From: Streptomyces sp. ASQP_92
Lineage (GTDB): Bacteria > Actinomycetota > Actinomycetes > Streptomycetales > Streptomycetaceae
Assembly: GCF_025399895.1 (NCBI RefSeq)
Contig: NZ_JAODUA010000018.1
Location: 62,001-126,000, forward strand
Direction of reading: 5' to 3'
Length of the DNA stretch: 64,000 bases
Shown here piece by piece: positions 16,228 to 25,172 of the stretch (positions are counted from its first letter, which is position 1; every line of letters begins with the position of its first letter). Below the pieces are notes generated by a model. That model was not told where the DNA came from and did no database searches. It worked only from the letters and a program-made list of their open reading frames with translations. The position numbers and the translations under genes were made by a program.

Positions 16228-17166
16228 ATGGACTCGACGGACCCGACCGAACCGGCCCCGACCGACCCGACGGCCCCGACGAATCCCGTCGGCCCCGTTT
16301 CGGCCACCCCGACGGGCCCCACGGATCCCTCCCACTCATGGGTACAGCAAGCCACTGACAACGGCGTCTCGTGGATCACACTCAACCGGCCGGAAGCCAT
16401 GAACGCCATCACCCCCGACCAGCGGGAACGGATCATCTCGCTGCTCGACGCGGCCTCCGCCGACCCCGCCGTACGGGCCGTCGTGATCACCGCCGTCGGC
16501 AAGGGGTTCTGCGCGGGCGCCGATCTGCGCGGCGCATCCGCACCCGCACCCGCACCCGCACCCGCGTCGGCGCCCGCGTCGTCCCCGGCCACCGACGAGC
16601 GCGTCGCCGGCGATGTCGCCCGCACCATCCGCCGGGGTGCCCAGCGGCTCATCAGCGCCGTACTCGACTGCGAGAAGCCGGTGATCGCGGCCGTCAACGG
16701 CACCGCCGCCGGTCTCGGCGCCCATCTCGCGCTCGCCTGCGATCTCGTCCTGGCCGCCGAATCAGCCCGGTTCATCGAGGTGTTCGTACGCCGGGGCCTG
16801 GTGCCCGACGGCGGCGGCGCCTATCTGCTGCCGCGCCTGGTGGGCCCGCAGCGGGCGAAGGAGCTGATGTTCTTCGGGGACGCGTTGGGGGCCGCCGACG
16901 CCGCGCGCATGGGCCTGGTCAACCGGGTGGTCGCGGACGCCGAGCTGGGCGCCACCGCCAAGGAGTGGGCCGAGCGGCTCGCCGCCGGGCCGACCCGTGC
17001 GCTCGCCCTCACCAAGCACCTGGTGAACGCCTCCCTCGACGCCGACCGGAGCTCCGCCTTCGCCGCCGAGTCCTGGGCCCAGGAGATCAACATGACCACC
17101 CGGGACGCGAACGAGGGCGTGGCCGGCTTCGTGGCGCGACGCACCCCGAAATACCGTGGTCTGTAA
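16228..17166 (+). CDS. Enoyl-CoA hydratase/isomerase family protein
   Basis: The 312-residue crotonase-fold protein has WITLNRPEAMNAITPDQR, GKGFCAGADLRG (oxyanion-hole loop), AAVNGTAAGLGAHLALACDLVLAAE and RGLVPDGGGAYLLPRLVG. The first catalytic Glu of classical hydratases appears to be His (GLGAHLAL) and the second lies in a VPDGGGA segment with Asp, so isomerase, hydrolase or altered hydratase activity is possible. Two unusual parts are a 45-residue Thr/Pro-rich N-terminus (PTDPTAPTNP) and an Ala-Pro insert after GADLRG made by a CGCACC hexanucleotide repeat near 16540-16585. The ATG at 16228 follows TTGGAG. It is probably co-transcribed with the synthetase. Confidence 0.88.
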   Translation: MDSTDPTEPAPTDPTAPTNPVGPVSATPTGPTDPSHSWVQQATDNGVSWITLNRPEAMNAITPDQRERIISLLDAASADPAVRAVVITAVGKGFCAGADLRGASAPAPAPAPASAPASSPATDERVAGDVARTIRRGAQRLISAVLDCEKPVIAAVNGTAAGLGAHLALACDLVLAAESARFIEVFVRRGLVPDGGGAYLLPRLVGPQRAKELMFFGDALGAADAARMGLVNRVVADAELGATAKEWAERLAAGPTRALALTKHLVNASLDADRSSAFAAESWAQEINMTTRDANEGVAGFVARRTPKYRGL

Positions 17167-17206
17167 GCGTGTTGGCGCGTCTCGGCGGTCGTTCCGGGGT
17201 TCCCAT

Positions 17207-17221
17207 CTGACGTACCGTCAG
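17207..17221. promoter_or_regulatory. Palindromic operator CTGAC-GTACC-GTCAG
   Basis: A perfect half-site pair ends 7 bases before the first possible start (GTG 17229) of the flavin reductase gene. As at 7802-7816 it contains TACCGT and leaves no room for a normal ribosome site, again hinting at a leaderless or very short leader. Confidence 0.75.
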
Positions 17222-17228
17222 GTTCAAT

Positions 17229-17843
17229 GTGAAGGTGATGGGACACGCAGGGATGGCGGCCACCGTCGTCCGATACCTCAGGTCCGTCGGCGCCGCCACG
17301 GTCGCCGAGCCCGTCGACTTCCTGCCCCGGCCGGACCTTCGGGCCGTCCGGGACGACGAGCGGGCACCGGTCGATCCCGGCGAGTTCCGGCGGGTGCTCG
17401 GGGGGTTCGCGAGCGGGGTCACCGTCATCACCGCCCAGGACGCGGCCGGCCCCACCGGCTTCGCCTGCCAGTCCTTCGCCTCGCTCTCCCTCGACCCGCC
17501 CCTGGTCGCCTTCATGGTGGCCCGTACGTCGACGACCTGGCCGCGCATCGCCCGCGCCGGGGCGTTCTGCGTGAACGTGCTCGGGGCCGAACAGGGCGCG
17601 CTCTGCCGGGGGTTCGCGGTCAGCGGGGCCGACAAGTTCGCCGGGGTCGGCCATGACCCCGCGCCCGCGACCGGCTCGCCCCGGCTGCACGGCGTACCGG
17701 CGTGGATCGACTGCCGCGTCCACGCCGTCCACACCGGCGGGGACCACCTCATCGTGGTCGGCCGCGTCGAGGCGCTGGGCGCCACCGACGACGTGGAGCC
17801 GCTGCTCTTCCACCGGGGCAGGTTCGGGCGCTTCACCGACTGA
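17229..17843 (+). CDS. Flavin reductase family protein (HpaC/split-barrel type)
   Basis: The 204-residue protein contains the FMN-binding split barrel of two-component monooxygenase reductases. FRRVLGGFASGVTVITAQDAAGPTGFACQSFASLSLDPPLVAFMV is diagnostic, followed by FCVNVLGAEQGALCRGFA and a C-terminal HLIVVGRVEALGATDD. It would reduce free flavin with NAD(P)H for a partner oxygenase; the acyl-CoA dehydrogenase-like or monooxygenase proteins nearby are candidates. The start is uncertain among GTG 17229, GTG 17235, ATG 17238 and ATG 17253, since the operator occupies the usual ribosome-site position. Confidence 0.88.
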   Translation: MKVMGHAGMAATVVRYLRSVGAATVAEPVDFLPRPDLRAVRDDERAPVDPGEFRRVLGGFASGVTVITAQDAAGPTGFACQSFASLSLDPPLVAFMVARTSTTWPRIARAGAFCVNVLGAEQGALCRGFAVSGADKFAGVGHDPAPATGSPRLHGVPAWIDCRVHAVHTGGDHLIVVGRVEALGATDDVEPLLFHRGRFGRFTD

Positions 17844-17912
17844 CCCCGGCCGCGCTCGGCGACCGCCGCCCCCCTACTCCCGGCGCGCCCACCGCTCAGC
17901 CGGGCCCGTCGC

Positions 17913-18605
17913 TCACCAGGATGCCTCGGTGACCAGATCTCCGTCGCGGGTCCGCACGCGCAGCGTGCCCTTGTCGTCGTACGTCTCGTGCCGCCAGTCG
18001 GCGAAGACCTCGGCCACCCGGCGGCCCTCCCAGTCGCTCCCGCCCGCGGGGGGATCGAAGGTGACCGTCACCACGGCCTGTTCGGTCCCGCCCGCCTTGT
18101 GGACGCGCACGGTGGCCACCGGAGGCCACATCCCGTCGTCGGCCTTGGTGCGGTGCCGGGCGTAGTAGTCGACGAAGTCCCGCGTCATGTCGAACCAGCC
18201 CACCGGAAGGCAGTGCGTCGCGCCCCCGTCCCCATCCGTGGGCGGGCCCGGAGTGCCGGGGTCCGCGTCGGTCGGCGGGCCCGGAGTACCCGGATCCGCA
18301 TCGGTCGGCGGACCCGGAGTACCCGGATCCGCATCCGTCGGCGGACCCGGCGTGCCCGTCTCGTCCTCCGTGGCCGGGCCCGCGCCGCCCCGCTCCCCTG
18401 CCGTGCCCCGCGTCGTCCCGTCGCCGGTCGTCCCGCCCGTACTCGTCCCGTCACCGCAGGCAGCGGCCCCGGTGGCTGACGTCGCGGCCGGGGCGGCCGC
18501 CGCCGGGTCGCCCGGCCGGGCCGTTCCGCAGGCGGTCATGGCGGCACACAGCAGCGCGGTGGCCCACACGGCACCCGTCGCTCGTCTCGGCCTCATGGCG
18601 TTCAC
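17913..18605 (-). CDS. Lipoprotein with an 11-residue GTPGPPTDADP repeat
   Basis: The 230-residue product begins with a lipoprotein signal (RRATGAVWATALLCAAMTAC, probable lipid-anchored Cys26). A low-complexity Thr/Gly/Ala stretch and four tandem copies of GTPGPPTDADP form a stalk at about residues 85-130. The C-terminal domain (WFDMTRDFVDYYARHRTKADDG onward) ends with a beta-rich region including VATVRVHKAGGTEQAVVTVTFD and is probably displayed outside the membrane. I do not recognise the domain. GTG 18605 is chosen since GGGGGAG lies 4 bases before it. It converges with the flavin reductase. Confidence 0.82.
   Translation of the reverse strand: MNAMRPRRATGAVWATALLCAAMTACGTARPGDPAAAAPAATSATGAAACGDGTSTGGTTGDGTTRGTAGERGGAGPATEDETGTPGPPTDADPGTPGPPTDADPGTPGPPTDADPGTPGPPTDGDGGATHCLPVGWFDMTRDFVDYYARHRTKADDGMWPPVATVRVHKAGGTEQAVVTVTFDPPAGGSDWEGRRVAEVFADWRHETYDDKGTLRVRTRDGDLVTEASW
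18236..18365 (-). repeat. Four 33-bp in-frame tandem repeats inside the lipoprotein gene
   Basis: The DNA repeats with a 33-bp period encoding GTPGPPTDADP. The two central copies are almost identical at base level (GGCGGACCCGGAGTACCCGG), which points to recent expansion or homogenisation. Copy number may vary between strains and would change stalk length. Confidence 0.85.
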
Positions 18606-18668
18606 GGCACTCCCCCATCCCCGTAAGGCACGCCCCCGGGAGGCACGTCCCCGTACACGAAGAGGGGG

Positions 18669-19979
18669 TCAGGCCGCGAGCGGTTCCGCCTCCGGGCCCC
18701 GGCGCCGGATGACCAGGGCCATCAGGGCGGCCGCCGCGCACAGCGCCCCCGAGGCGTACCAGACGACGTCGTAGCTGCCGAAGACGTCGCGGGCCACCCC
18801 GCCGAGGAAGGCGACGACGGCCGCGCCCACCTGGTGGGATGCGAGCACCCAGCCGAAGACGATGGCGCTGTCCTCGCCGTAGTGCCGGCGGCACAGGGCG
18901 ATGGTCGGCGGCACGGTGGCCACCCAGTCGAGTCCGTAGAAGACGATGAAGAAGACCATCGGCGGGTGGACGGTGGGCGCGAGCAGCATCGGCAGGAACA
19001 GGAGCGAGATGCCGCGCAGCGCGTAGTACGTCGCGAGCAGGCGGCGGGATTCGAAGCGGTCGGTGAGCCAGCCGGAGAAGATCGTGCCGACGACGTCGAA
19101 GACGCCGATGACCGCGAGGAGCCCGGCGGCCGCCGTGACCGGCATGCCGTGGTCGTGCGCGGACGGCACGAAGTGGGTCTGGACGAGGCCGTTGGTGGAG
19201 GCGCCGCAGATCGCGAAGGTGCCGGCGAGCAGCCAGAACGGCCCGGTGCGGGCCGCCTTGACGAGGACGCCGAGGGTGCGGCGCGCGGCGCCCGGGACGG
19301 GGGCGGGCTTGGGGACGAACGCGGTCGCCCCGTACGGCGCGAGGCCCACGTCCGCCGGGTGGTCACGCAGCAGCAGCCAGACGAAGGGGACGACGGCGAG
19401 CGCGGCCAGTGCCACGGTGACGGCCGCCGGCCGCCAGCCGTGCGCCTGGACCATCCAGGAGAGCAGCGGCAGGAAGATGAGCTGGCCCGAGGCGGAGGCG
19501 GCGGTCAGGACGCCGGTGACCAGGCCCCGGCGCTCGGTGAACCAGCGGTTGGTGACGGTCGCCGCGAACGCGAGCGCCATCGATCCGCTGCCCAGGCCCA
19601 CCAACAGGCCCCAGTACAGCAGGAGTTGCCAGGCGGAGTGCATGAAGACGGTGAGCCCCGAGCCCACCGCGATCACGGTCAGGGCGACCGCGACGACCTT
19701 GCGGATGCCGAAGCGGTCCATCAGGGCGGCGGCGAACGGGGCGGTCAGTCCGTAGAGCGTGAGGTTCACCGAGACCGCAGCGCCGATCGTGCCGCGCGAC
19801 CAGTGGAACTCGTTGTGCAGCGGGTCGATGAGGAGTCCGGGCAGCGAGCGGAAGGCCGCCGCCCCGATGATCGTGACGAAGGCGACGGCCGCCACGAACC
19901 ACGCACGGTGGATCCTGGGCGCGGCCTCGTGCTGCTGCGGCGCGGTACCGGCCTCGGGCCGGTGGGTTGTCTGGGTCAC
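18669..19979 (-). CDS. MFS transporter (12-helix, monocarboxylate/oxalate-like type)
   Basis: The 436-residue protein shows about twelve hydrophobic segments, starting with AWFVAAVAFVTIIGAAAFRSLPG. The helix 2-3 loop ALMDRFGIRKVV and the equivalent in the second half GWLTDRFESRRLLATYY match the major-facilitator signature. The pattern resembles OxlT/monocarboxylate-type carriers, but the substrate cannot be read from the sequence. The start is uncertain: GTG 19979 (VTQTTHRPEAG) leaves a short tail before helix 1, while an upstream ATG at 20030 lacks a ribosome site. It may import or export an acid handled by the surrounding catabolic genes. No island operator is present upstream. Confidence 0.86.
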   Translation of the reverse strand: MTQTTHRPEAGTAPQQHEAAPRIHRAWFVAAVAFVTIIGAAAFRSLPGLLIDPLHNEFHWSRGTIGAAVSVNLTLYGLTAPFAAALMDRFGIRKVVAVALTVIAVGSGLTVFMHSAWQLLLYWGLLVGLGSGSMALAFAATVTNRWFTERRGLVTGVLTAASASGQLIFLPLLSWMVQAHGWRPAAVTVALAALAVVPFVWLLLRDHPADVGLAPYGATAFVPKPAPVPGAARRTLGVLVKAARTGPFWLLAGTFAICGASTNGLVQTHFVPSAHDHGMPVTAAAGLLAVIGVFDVVGTIFSGWLTDRFESRRLLATYYALRGISLLFLPMLLAPTVHPPMVFFIVFYGLDWVATVPPTIALCRRHYGEDSAIVFGWVLASHQVGAAVVAFLGGVARDVFGSYDVVWYASGALCAAAALMALVIRRRGPEAEPLAA

Positions 19980-20123
19980 GTCATCAGCCTGGTCGTACGC
20001 GGACTTCCATACGAGTGGCTCGAAGGTCATGCATCGCAGGGATCGGGCCACGCGGCCGGGCAGGGACACCGTGGCGGCCCGGAGGGGACGCCCGCCTCAG
20101 GGGCCGGGCCCCGCCGGGACCGC

Positions 20124-21452
20124 TCACATCCGGCGCAGCCGCCCGATCGCCGGGACCGCGAGCAGGACGGCGACCGCGACCACGTTCAGGCCCGCGCCCA
20201 CCAGCAGCACCTTCTCCGCGCCGACCGCCTCCGCGACCGGTCCCGCGAGGGCCCGGCCGGCCGCGAGCATCAGCAGCGATCCGGCCACGTCGTAGGCGTG
20301 CAGACGGTTCAGGGCCTCCGGTGGAACATGGGTCTGGACGGTCGTGGACCACATGACCAGCCAGAAGGCGAAGGCCGCCCCGATCGCGAACTGCCCGGCG
20401 CCCAGGGCGGGTACGGGCAGGTCGAGTCCGAGCGAGAGCAGTGCGACGGAGACGCCGAGGAGGGCGAGGGCGCCCGCCGCGAGCGGCCGGGCGGGCCGCA
20501 GCCGCAGGGCGAGCAGGCCTCCGGCGACGCTGCCGGCCCCGTTCACGGCCATCAGCGCCCCGTACGTTCCCGCGCCGTGGCCCTCGGTCACCAGGACCGC
20601 GGCGAGCGGGGTGGCGGGCCCGAGCACGGTCAGTCCGTACACCGTCCAGATGGTGATGACGCCCCACAGCCAGCTGCGCGCCTTGAACTCCCGCCAGCCG
20701 CCCGCCAGTTCGGCGAAGAATCCGCCGCGTCGGACCTCGCTCGCGGAGCCGCCGCGCAGCTTGAGCAGGAACAGGCAGACGCCGCTGACGCCGAAGGTCG
20801 CCGCGTTCGCGGCGAAGACCGCGCCGGCTCCCCAGAACCCGGCCACGACGCCGGCGAAGGCGGGGCCCGCCATTCCCATGAGCGCCTCGGAGACGCCGAG
20901 TACGGCGTTGGCGCGCTGGACGTCGGTGGCGATGCGCGGCACGGTCGAGGCGACGCCGGGCTGGAAGAGGGCCGCGCCGACGCCGGAGAGGGCGCTCAGG
21001 GCGTACACCTCCCAGAGCGGTGGACCGCCGTCGAGCACCAGGAACGACACGGCGAGCACGCTCGCGCCGACCAGCCGAAGCCCATCCGCGATCACCATCA
21101 TCCGGCGGGGCGTGAAGCGGTCCGCGAGTACGCCCCCGAACAGGACGAACGCGGCGAGCGGCCCCATCCAGGCGCCGAGCGCGTAGCCGACGGAGGAGGC
21201 GGGCCGGCCGGCGCCGAGCAGCCCCGCCGTGAGCGCGACGGGCACCATGCCGTCGCCGAACATCGCGACGGTGCGGGCGGTGAAGAAGAGGCGGAAGTCG
21301 TGGTTCCAGAGGTCGGCCCGCGTCGGCGCCGGCCCCGCCGCGGGCCCGGGACCACGCCCCGGAGGCGCGGATGCACGCCCCGGGGGTACGGCGTCGCGTC
21401 CCGGGGGCGCGACTTCGGGAATGTCCTGGCCGATCGCAGACTTGTCCGTCAC
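20124..21452 (-). CDS. MFS efflux transporter (EntS-like)
   Basis: The 442-residue protein begins with a Pro/Gly/Arg-rich cytoplasmic tail (GRDAVPPGRASAPPGRGPG). Twelve predicted helices follow; FRLFFTARTVAMFGDGMVPVAL and GGVLADRFTPRRMMVIAD are typical of enterobactin-exporter-like MFS proteins. It probably exports a hydrophobic compound. The GTG at 21452 is the likely start. The gene diverges from a GlxA-like regulator across 70 bp that contain a palindrome resembling the DasR-responsive element (21474-21489). This suggests joint control of exporter and regulator. It reads toward the other MFS gene with a 144-bp gap. Confidence 0.87.
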   Translation of the reverse strand: MTDKSAIGQDIPEVAPPGRDAVPPGRASAPPGRGPGPAAGPAPTRADLWNHDFRLFFTARTVAMFGDGMVPVALTAGLLGAGRPASSVGYALGAWMGPLAAFVLFGGVLADRFTPRRMMVIADGLRLVGASVLAVSFLVLDGGPPLWEVYALSALSGVGAALFQPGVASTVPRIATDVQRANAVLGVSEALMGMAGPAFAGVVAGFWGAGAVFAANAATFGVSGVCLFLLKLRGGSASEVRRGGFFAELAGGWREFKARSWLWGVITIWTVYGLTVLGPATPLAAVLVTEGHGAGTYGALMAVNGAGSVAGGLLALRLRPARPLAAGALALLGVSVALLSLGLDLPVPALGAGQFAIGAAFAFWLVMWSTTVQTHVPPEALNRLHAYDVAGSLLMLAAGRALAGPVAEAVGAEKVLLVGAGLNVVAVAVLLAVPAIGRLRRM

Positions 21453-21473
21453 AAGACGGCAGGTGTATCAGGT

Positions 21474-21489
21474 AGTGGTCTATACCACC
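21474..21489. promoter_or_regulatory. DasR dre-like palindrome AGTGGTCTATACCACC
   Basis: The 16-bp site matches 14 of 16 positions of the DasR-responsive element ASTGGTCTAGACCAST as I remember it. The differences are one central base and the last base. It contains the perfect inverted repeat GTGGT-CTAT-ACCAC and sits between the MFS exporter and the GlxA-like regulator. GntR/HutC-family regulators other than DasR also bind GT-N4-AC cores, so the binding protein is uncertain. Confidence 0.55.
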
Positions 21490-21522
21490 ACCCCATTCTC
21501 AAGGGCTGGATCGGAGAGCGGG

Positions 21523-22581
21523 ATGAACCCGGATCGCGAACACGGACGCGGACGCGGAGGCGGACGTGAAGACGGAGGGGGCCGCGGGCACGGGGCGGGC
21601 GCCCGCCCCCACCGCGTCGTGGTGCTCGCCCTCGACGGCATCATCCCCTTCGAACTCGGCATTCCCCAGCGGATCTTCGGACGGGCGAAGAACCCGGCCG
21701 ACGGCGCGCCGCTGTACGAGGTGCTGACCTGCTCGGTCCGCGCGCCGGGCCCGGTGCGTACGGACGCCGACTTCGCGATCCTCACCGAGCACGGCCCGAA
21801 GGCGCTGGCGACCGCGGACACCGTGGTGATCCCGGCCTCCTACGAGCTCGGCCCCGTCTTCGAGGAGGGCGTGCTCACCCCCGAACTGGCCGCCGCCCTC
21901 GCCCGCGTACGCCCCGGGACGCGCATGGTGTCCATCTGCACCGGCGGGTACGTCCTGGCGGCGGGGGGATATCTGGACGGCCGTCCGGCCACCACGCACT
22001 GGGCCTCCGCCGAGCACTTCCAGCGCGTCTTCCCCTCGGTCCGGGTGGACCCGGAGGTCCTGTTCATCGACGACGGCGACGTGCTGACCTCGGCTGGGGT
22101 GGCCGCGGGGATCGACCTGTGCCTGCACATCGTGCGCCGTGACCACGGCTCGGCCGTCGCCAATGAGGTGGCCCGCCGCACGGTCGTTCCCCCGCACCGG
22201 CCGGGAGGCCAGTCCCAGTACATCCAACGCCCCTTGCCGGAGCCGCAGTTGGCCAGTACGACGGCGGCGCGGGCCTGGGCCCTCGGCCGGCTGCACGAGC
22301 CGATCCAGCTGCGTGACCTGGCCGAGCAGGAAGCCATGTCGGTCCGCACCTTCACCCGCCGCTTCCGCGAGGAGGTGGGCCTGAGTCCCGGCCAGTGGCT
22401 GACCCAGCAGCGCGTGGAACACGCCCGCCACCTCCTGGAATCCACCGACCTCCCGGTGGACGCGATAGCCCGGGCGGCGGGCTTCGGCACCGCGACCTCC
22501 CTGCGCCAACACCTCCAGACGGCCCTGGGCGTCCCGCCGACCGCCTACCGCCGCACCTTCCGGGCGGGGGCGGCGGGCTGA
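21523..22581 (+). CDS. GlxA-type regulator: DJ-1/PfpI domain plus AraC helix-turn-helix
   Basis: The 352-residue protein has an N-terminal GATase1/DJ-1-like domain (about residues 30-200) with VVVLALDGIIPFELGIPQRIFG, the nucleophile-like region VSICTGGYVLAAGGYLDG and HWASAEHFQRVFP. A C-terminal AraC/XylS DNA-binding domain has LGRLHEPIQLRDLAEQEAMSVRTFTRRF and PVDAIARAAGFGTATSLRQHL. Such proteins regulate neighbouring genes in response to small metabolites, and the divergent MFS gene is the natural target. The ATG at 21523 follows GGAGAGCGG. The first 25 residues are a Gly/Arg/His-rich tail encoded by GC-rich repeats. Confidence 0.9.
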   Translation: MNPDREHGRGRGGGREDGGGRGHGAGARPHRVVVLALDGIIPFELGIPQRIFGRAKNPADGAPLYEVLTCSVRAPGPVRTDADFAILTEHGPKALATADTVVIPASYELGPVFEEGVLTPELAAALARVRPGTRMVSICTGGYVLAAGGYLDGRPATTHWASAEHFQRVFPSVRVDPEVLFIDDGDVLTSAGVAAGIDLCLHIVRRDHGSAVANEVARRTVVPPHRPGGQSQYIQRPLPEPQLASTTAARAWALGRLHEPIQLRDLAEQEAMSVRTFTRRFREEVGLSPGQWLTQQRVEHARHLLESTDLPVDAIARAAGFGTATSLRQHLQTALGVPPTAYRRTFRAGAAG

Positions 22582-22609
22582 ACGGGGCCGCCCGTACGGA
22601 CCGGACGGG

Positions 22610-23655
<1,046 letters not shown>

Positions 23656-23659
<4 letters not shown>

Positions 23660-24795
23660 GGAACACGGACCTCCCTGGGCAGGCCGAGCACCCGCTCGGC
23701 GATGATGGTGCGCTGGATCTCGTCCGAGCCGCCGTAGATCGTGTCGGCCCTGGTGAACAGGAACAGGTGCTGGAGCGGGTCGAGGTCGTAGGGGTGGTCC
23801 CGCGCCCAGTCGCGGGGCCCGGCGGTGGCGGCCGCGCCCCGCACGGCCATCGCCAGCTCCCCGAGGCGCCGGTGCCACCCACCCCACAGCAGTTTGGCCA
23901 CGCTCGGAGCGCCCGCGTCCCCCGAACTCCCCAGCGTGCGCAGGGCGTTCCAGCGCATCACCTTCAGCTCGGCCCACTGCCGCACGAGCCGTGCGCACAG
24001 ATCCGGATCGGCGACCGCGCCACCGGCCGCGGCCAGCGCCACCACCCGCTCCAACTCGCCGGCGAACCCGATCTGTTGGGCCAGAGTGGATACGCCGCGC
24101 TCCAGCGCGAGCAGACTCATGGCGACCGCCCAGCCGTTGCCCTCGCCACCCACGACGTGTTCGGCCAGGGCGCGCGCGTCGTCGAAGAACACCTCGTTGA
24201 ACTCGCTCGTCCCCGTGAGCTGCCGGATCGGACGCACCTCGATCCTGCCCGGCTGGTCCATCGGTACGAGCAGGAACGAGAGCCCGTGGTGGCGCCGCGA
24301 GCCCTCCTCGGTACGGGCCAGCACGAAGCACCAGTCGGCCTCGTGGGCCAGCGAGGTCCAGATCTTCTGGCCGGTGACGCGGTACGTGTCGCCGTCGCGG
24401 CGGGCGACGGTACGGATGCCGGCCAGGTCCGATCCCGCGCCGGGCTCGCTGTAGCCCTGACACCACAGCTCCTCGCCCCGCGCGATCGGCGGCAGGAAGC
24501 GGGCGCGCTGGGCGGGGGTGCCGTGGGCGAAGAGGGTGGGGGCGAGCAGGTTCTCGCCGATGTGGCCGGTGCGGGTGGGGGCGGCGGCGCGGGCGTACTC
24601 CTCGGCCCAGACGACCTGCTGGGTGAGGGTGGCGGTGCGGTTCCCGTACGTTCCGTCCGGCCATCCGATGCCGATCCATCCGGCCCGGCCCAACTCCCTT
24701 TCCCAGTCGGGGGGTTGAGGGGTGAGGCGGGTGGTCAGCCAGGTTCGGGCGGATTGGCGGAAGGTGGTGTCTTCGGGGGGGAAGTGGAACTCCAC
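23656..24795 (-). CDS. Acyl-CoA dehydrogenase family protein (GSDEIQR-type subunit)
   Basis: The 379-residue protein has the acyl-CoA dehydrogenase signatures: WCQGYSEPGAGSDLAGIRT and GQKIWTSLAHEADWCFVLART in the FAD/substrate region and TIYGGSDEIQRTIIAERVLGLPRE at the end. The position of the medium-chain catalytic Glu (the E of YEGT) is Gly here (YGGS), as in many actinobacterial heteromeric dehydrogenases where the base lies elsewhere. It is the same subunit type as the gene at 29181-30344. The GTG at 24795 is well supported by AGGAGA 4 bases upstream. It leads the operon with the alcohol dehydrogenase. No CTGAC-N5-GTCAG site was found upstream; repeat cluster 3 occupies that region. Confidence 0.9.
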
Positions 24796-24834
24796 GGTGT
24801 CTCCTGTCGGTCGGTTTGTCCTTTCCCCACCCCG

Positions 24835-25165
24835 CCCCTCCCCGAGACCCTCCGGGGGCGCCCCCCCCACCTGCGGGCCGCGGGCCGGGCGCGCAGTTCC
24901 CCGCGCCCCTTAACTACTCGGCGCTGGCCCGCATCGGGCATTTCAGCCCGTCCGGCGATTGAGGACGAGCGCCGTTCAGGCGCGAACGGGGTCTGGGGCG
25001 GAGCCCCAGGAGGGGCCGAGCCATCCGACCCCGCTGCACGGGCGGGTGGGTGGGCGAGGTGCCTCGGGGTCTGGGGCGGAGCCCCAGGAGGGGCCGGAAC
25101 CGACCAACCCCGCCGCACGGGCGGGTGGGTGGGTGGGAAAACGCCCCCCGGGGCTGGGCGGAGCC
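24835..25165 (-). repeat. Composite intergenic repeat cluster 3 (C-B-A on the plus strand)
   Basis: Read on the minus strand from the SDR stop, there is a damaged A unit and two intact A units (CTGGGGCTCCGCCCCAG hairpins with CACCCACCCGCCCGTGC). One B unit follows at about 24945-24985 and one C unit at about 24888-24912. So the A-B-C order starts at the 3' end of the SDR gene. No gene lies inside. Confidence 0.85.
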
Positions 25166-25172
25166 GTAGGGG

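Noticed and set aside
14817..16775. 652-codon minus-strand frame opposite the acyl-CoA synthetase and hydratase
   Set aside because: It spans two well-supported genes, is low in conserved motifs and has no ribosome site.
18834..21569. 911-codon plus-strand frame across both MFS genes
   Set aside because: It is antisense to two clear membrane proteins and consists of Gly/Glu/Arg/His-rich sequence with no known fold; a GC-bias artefact.
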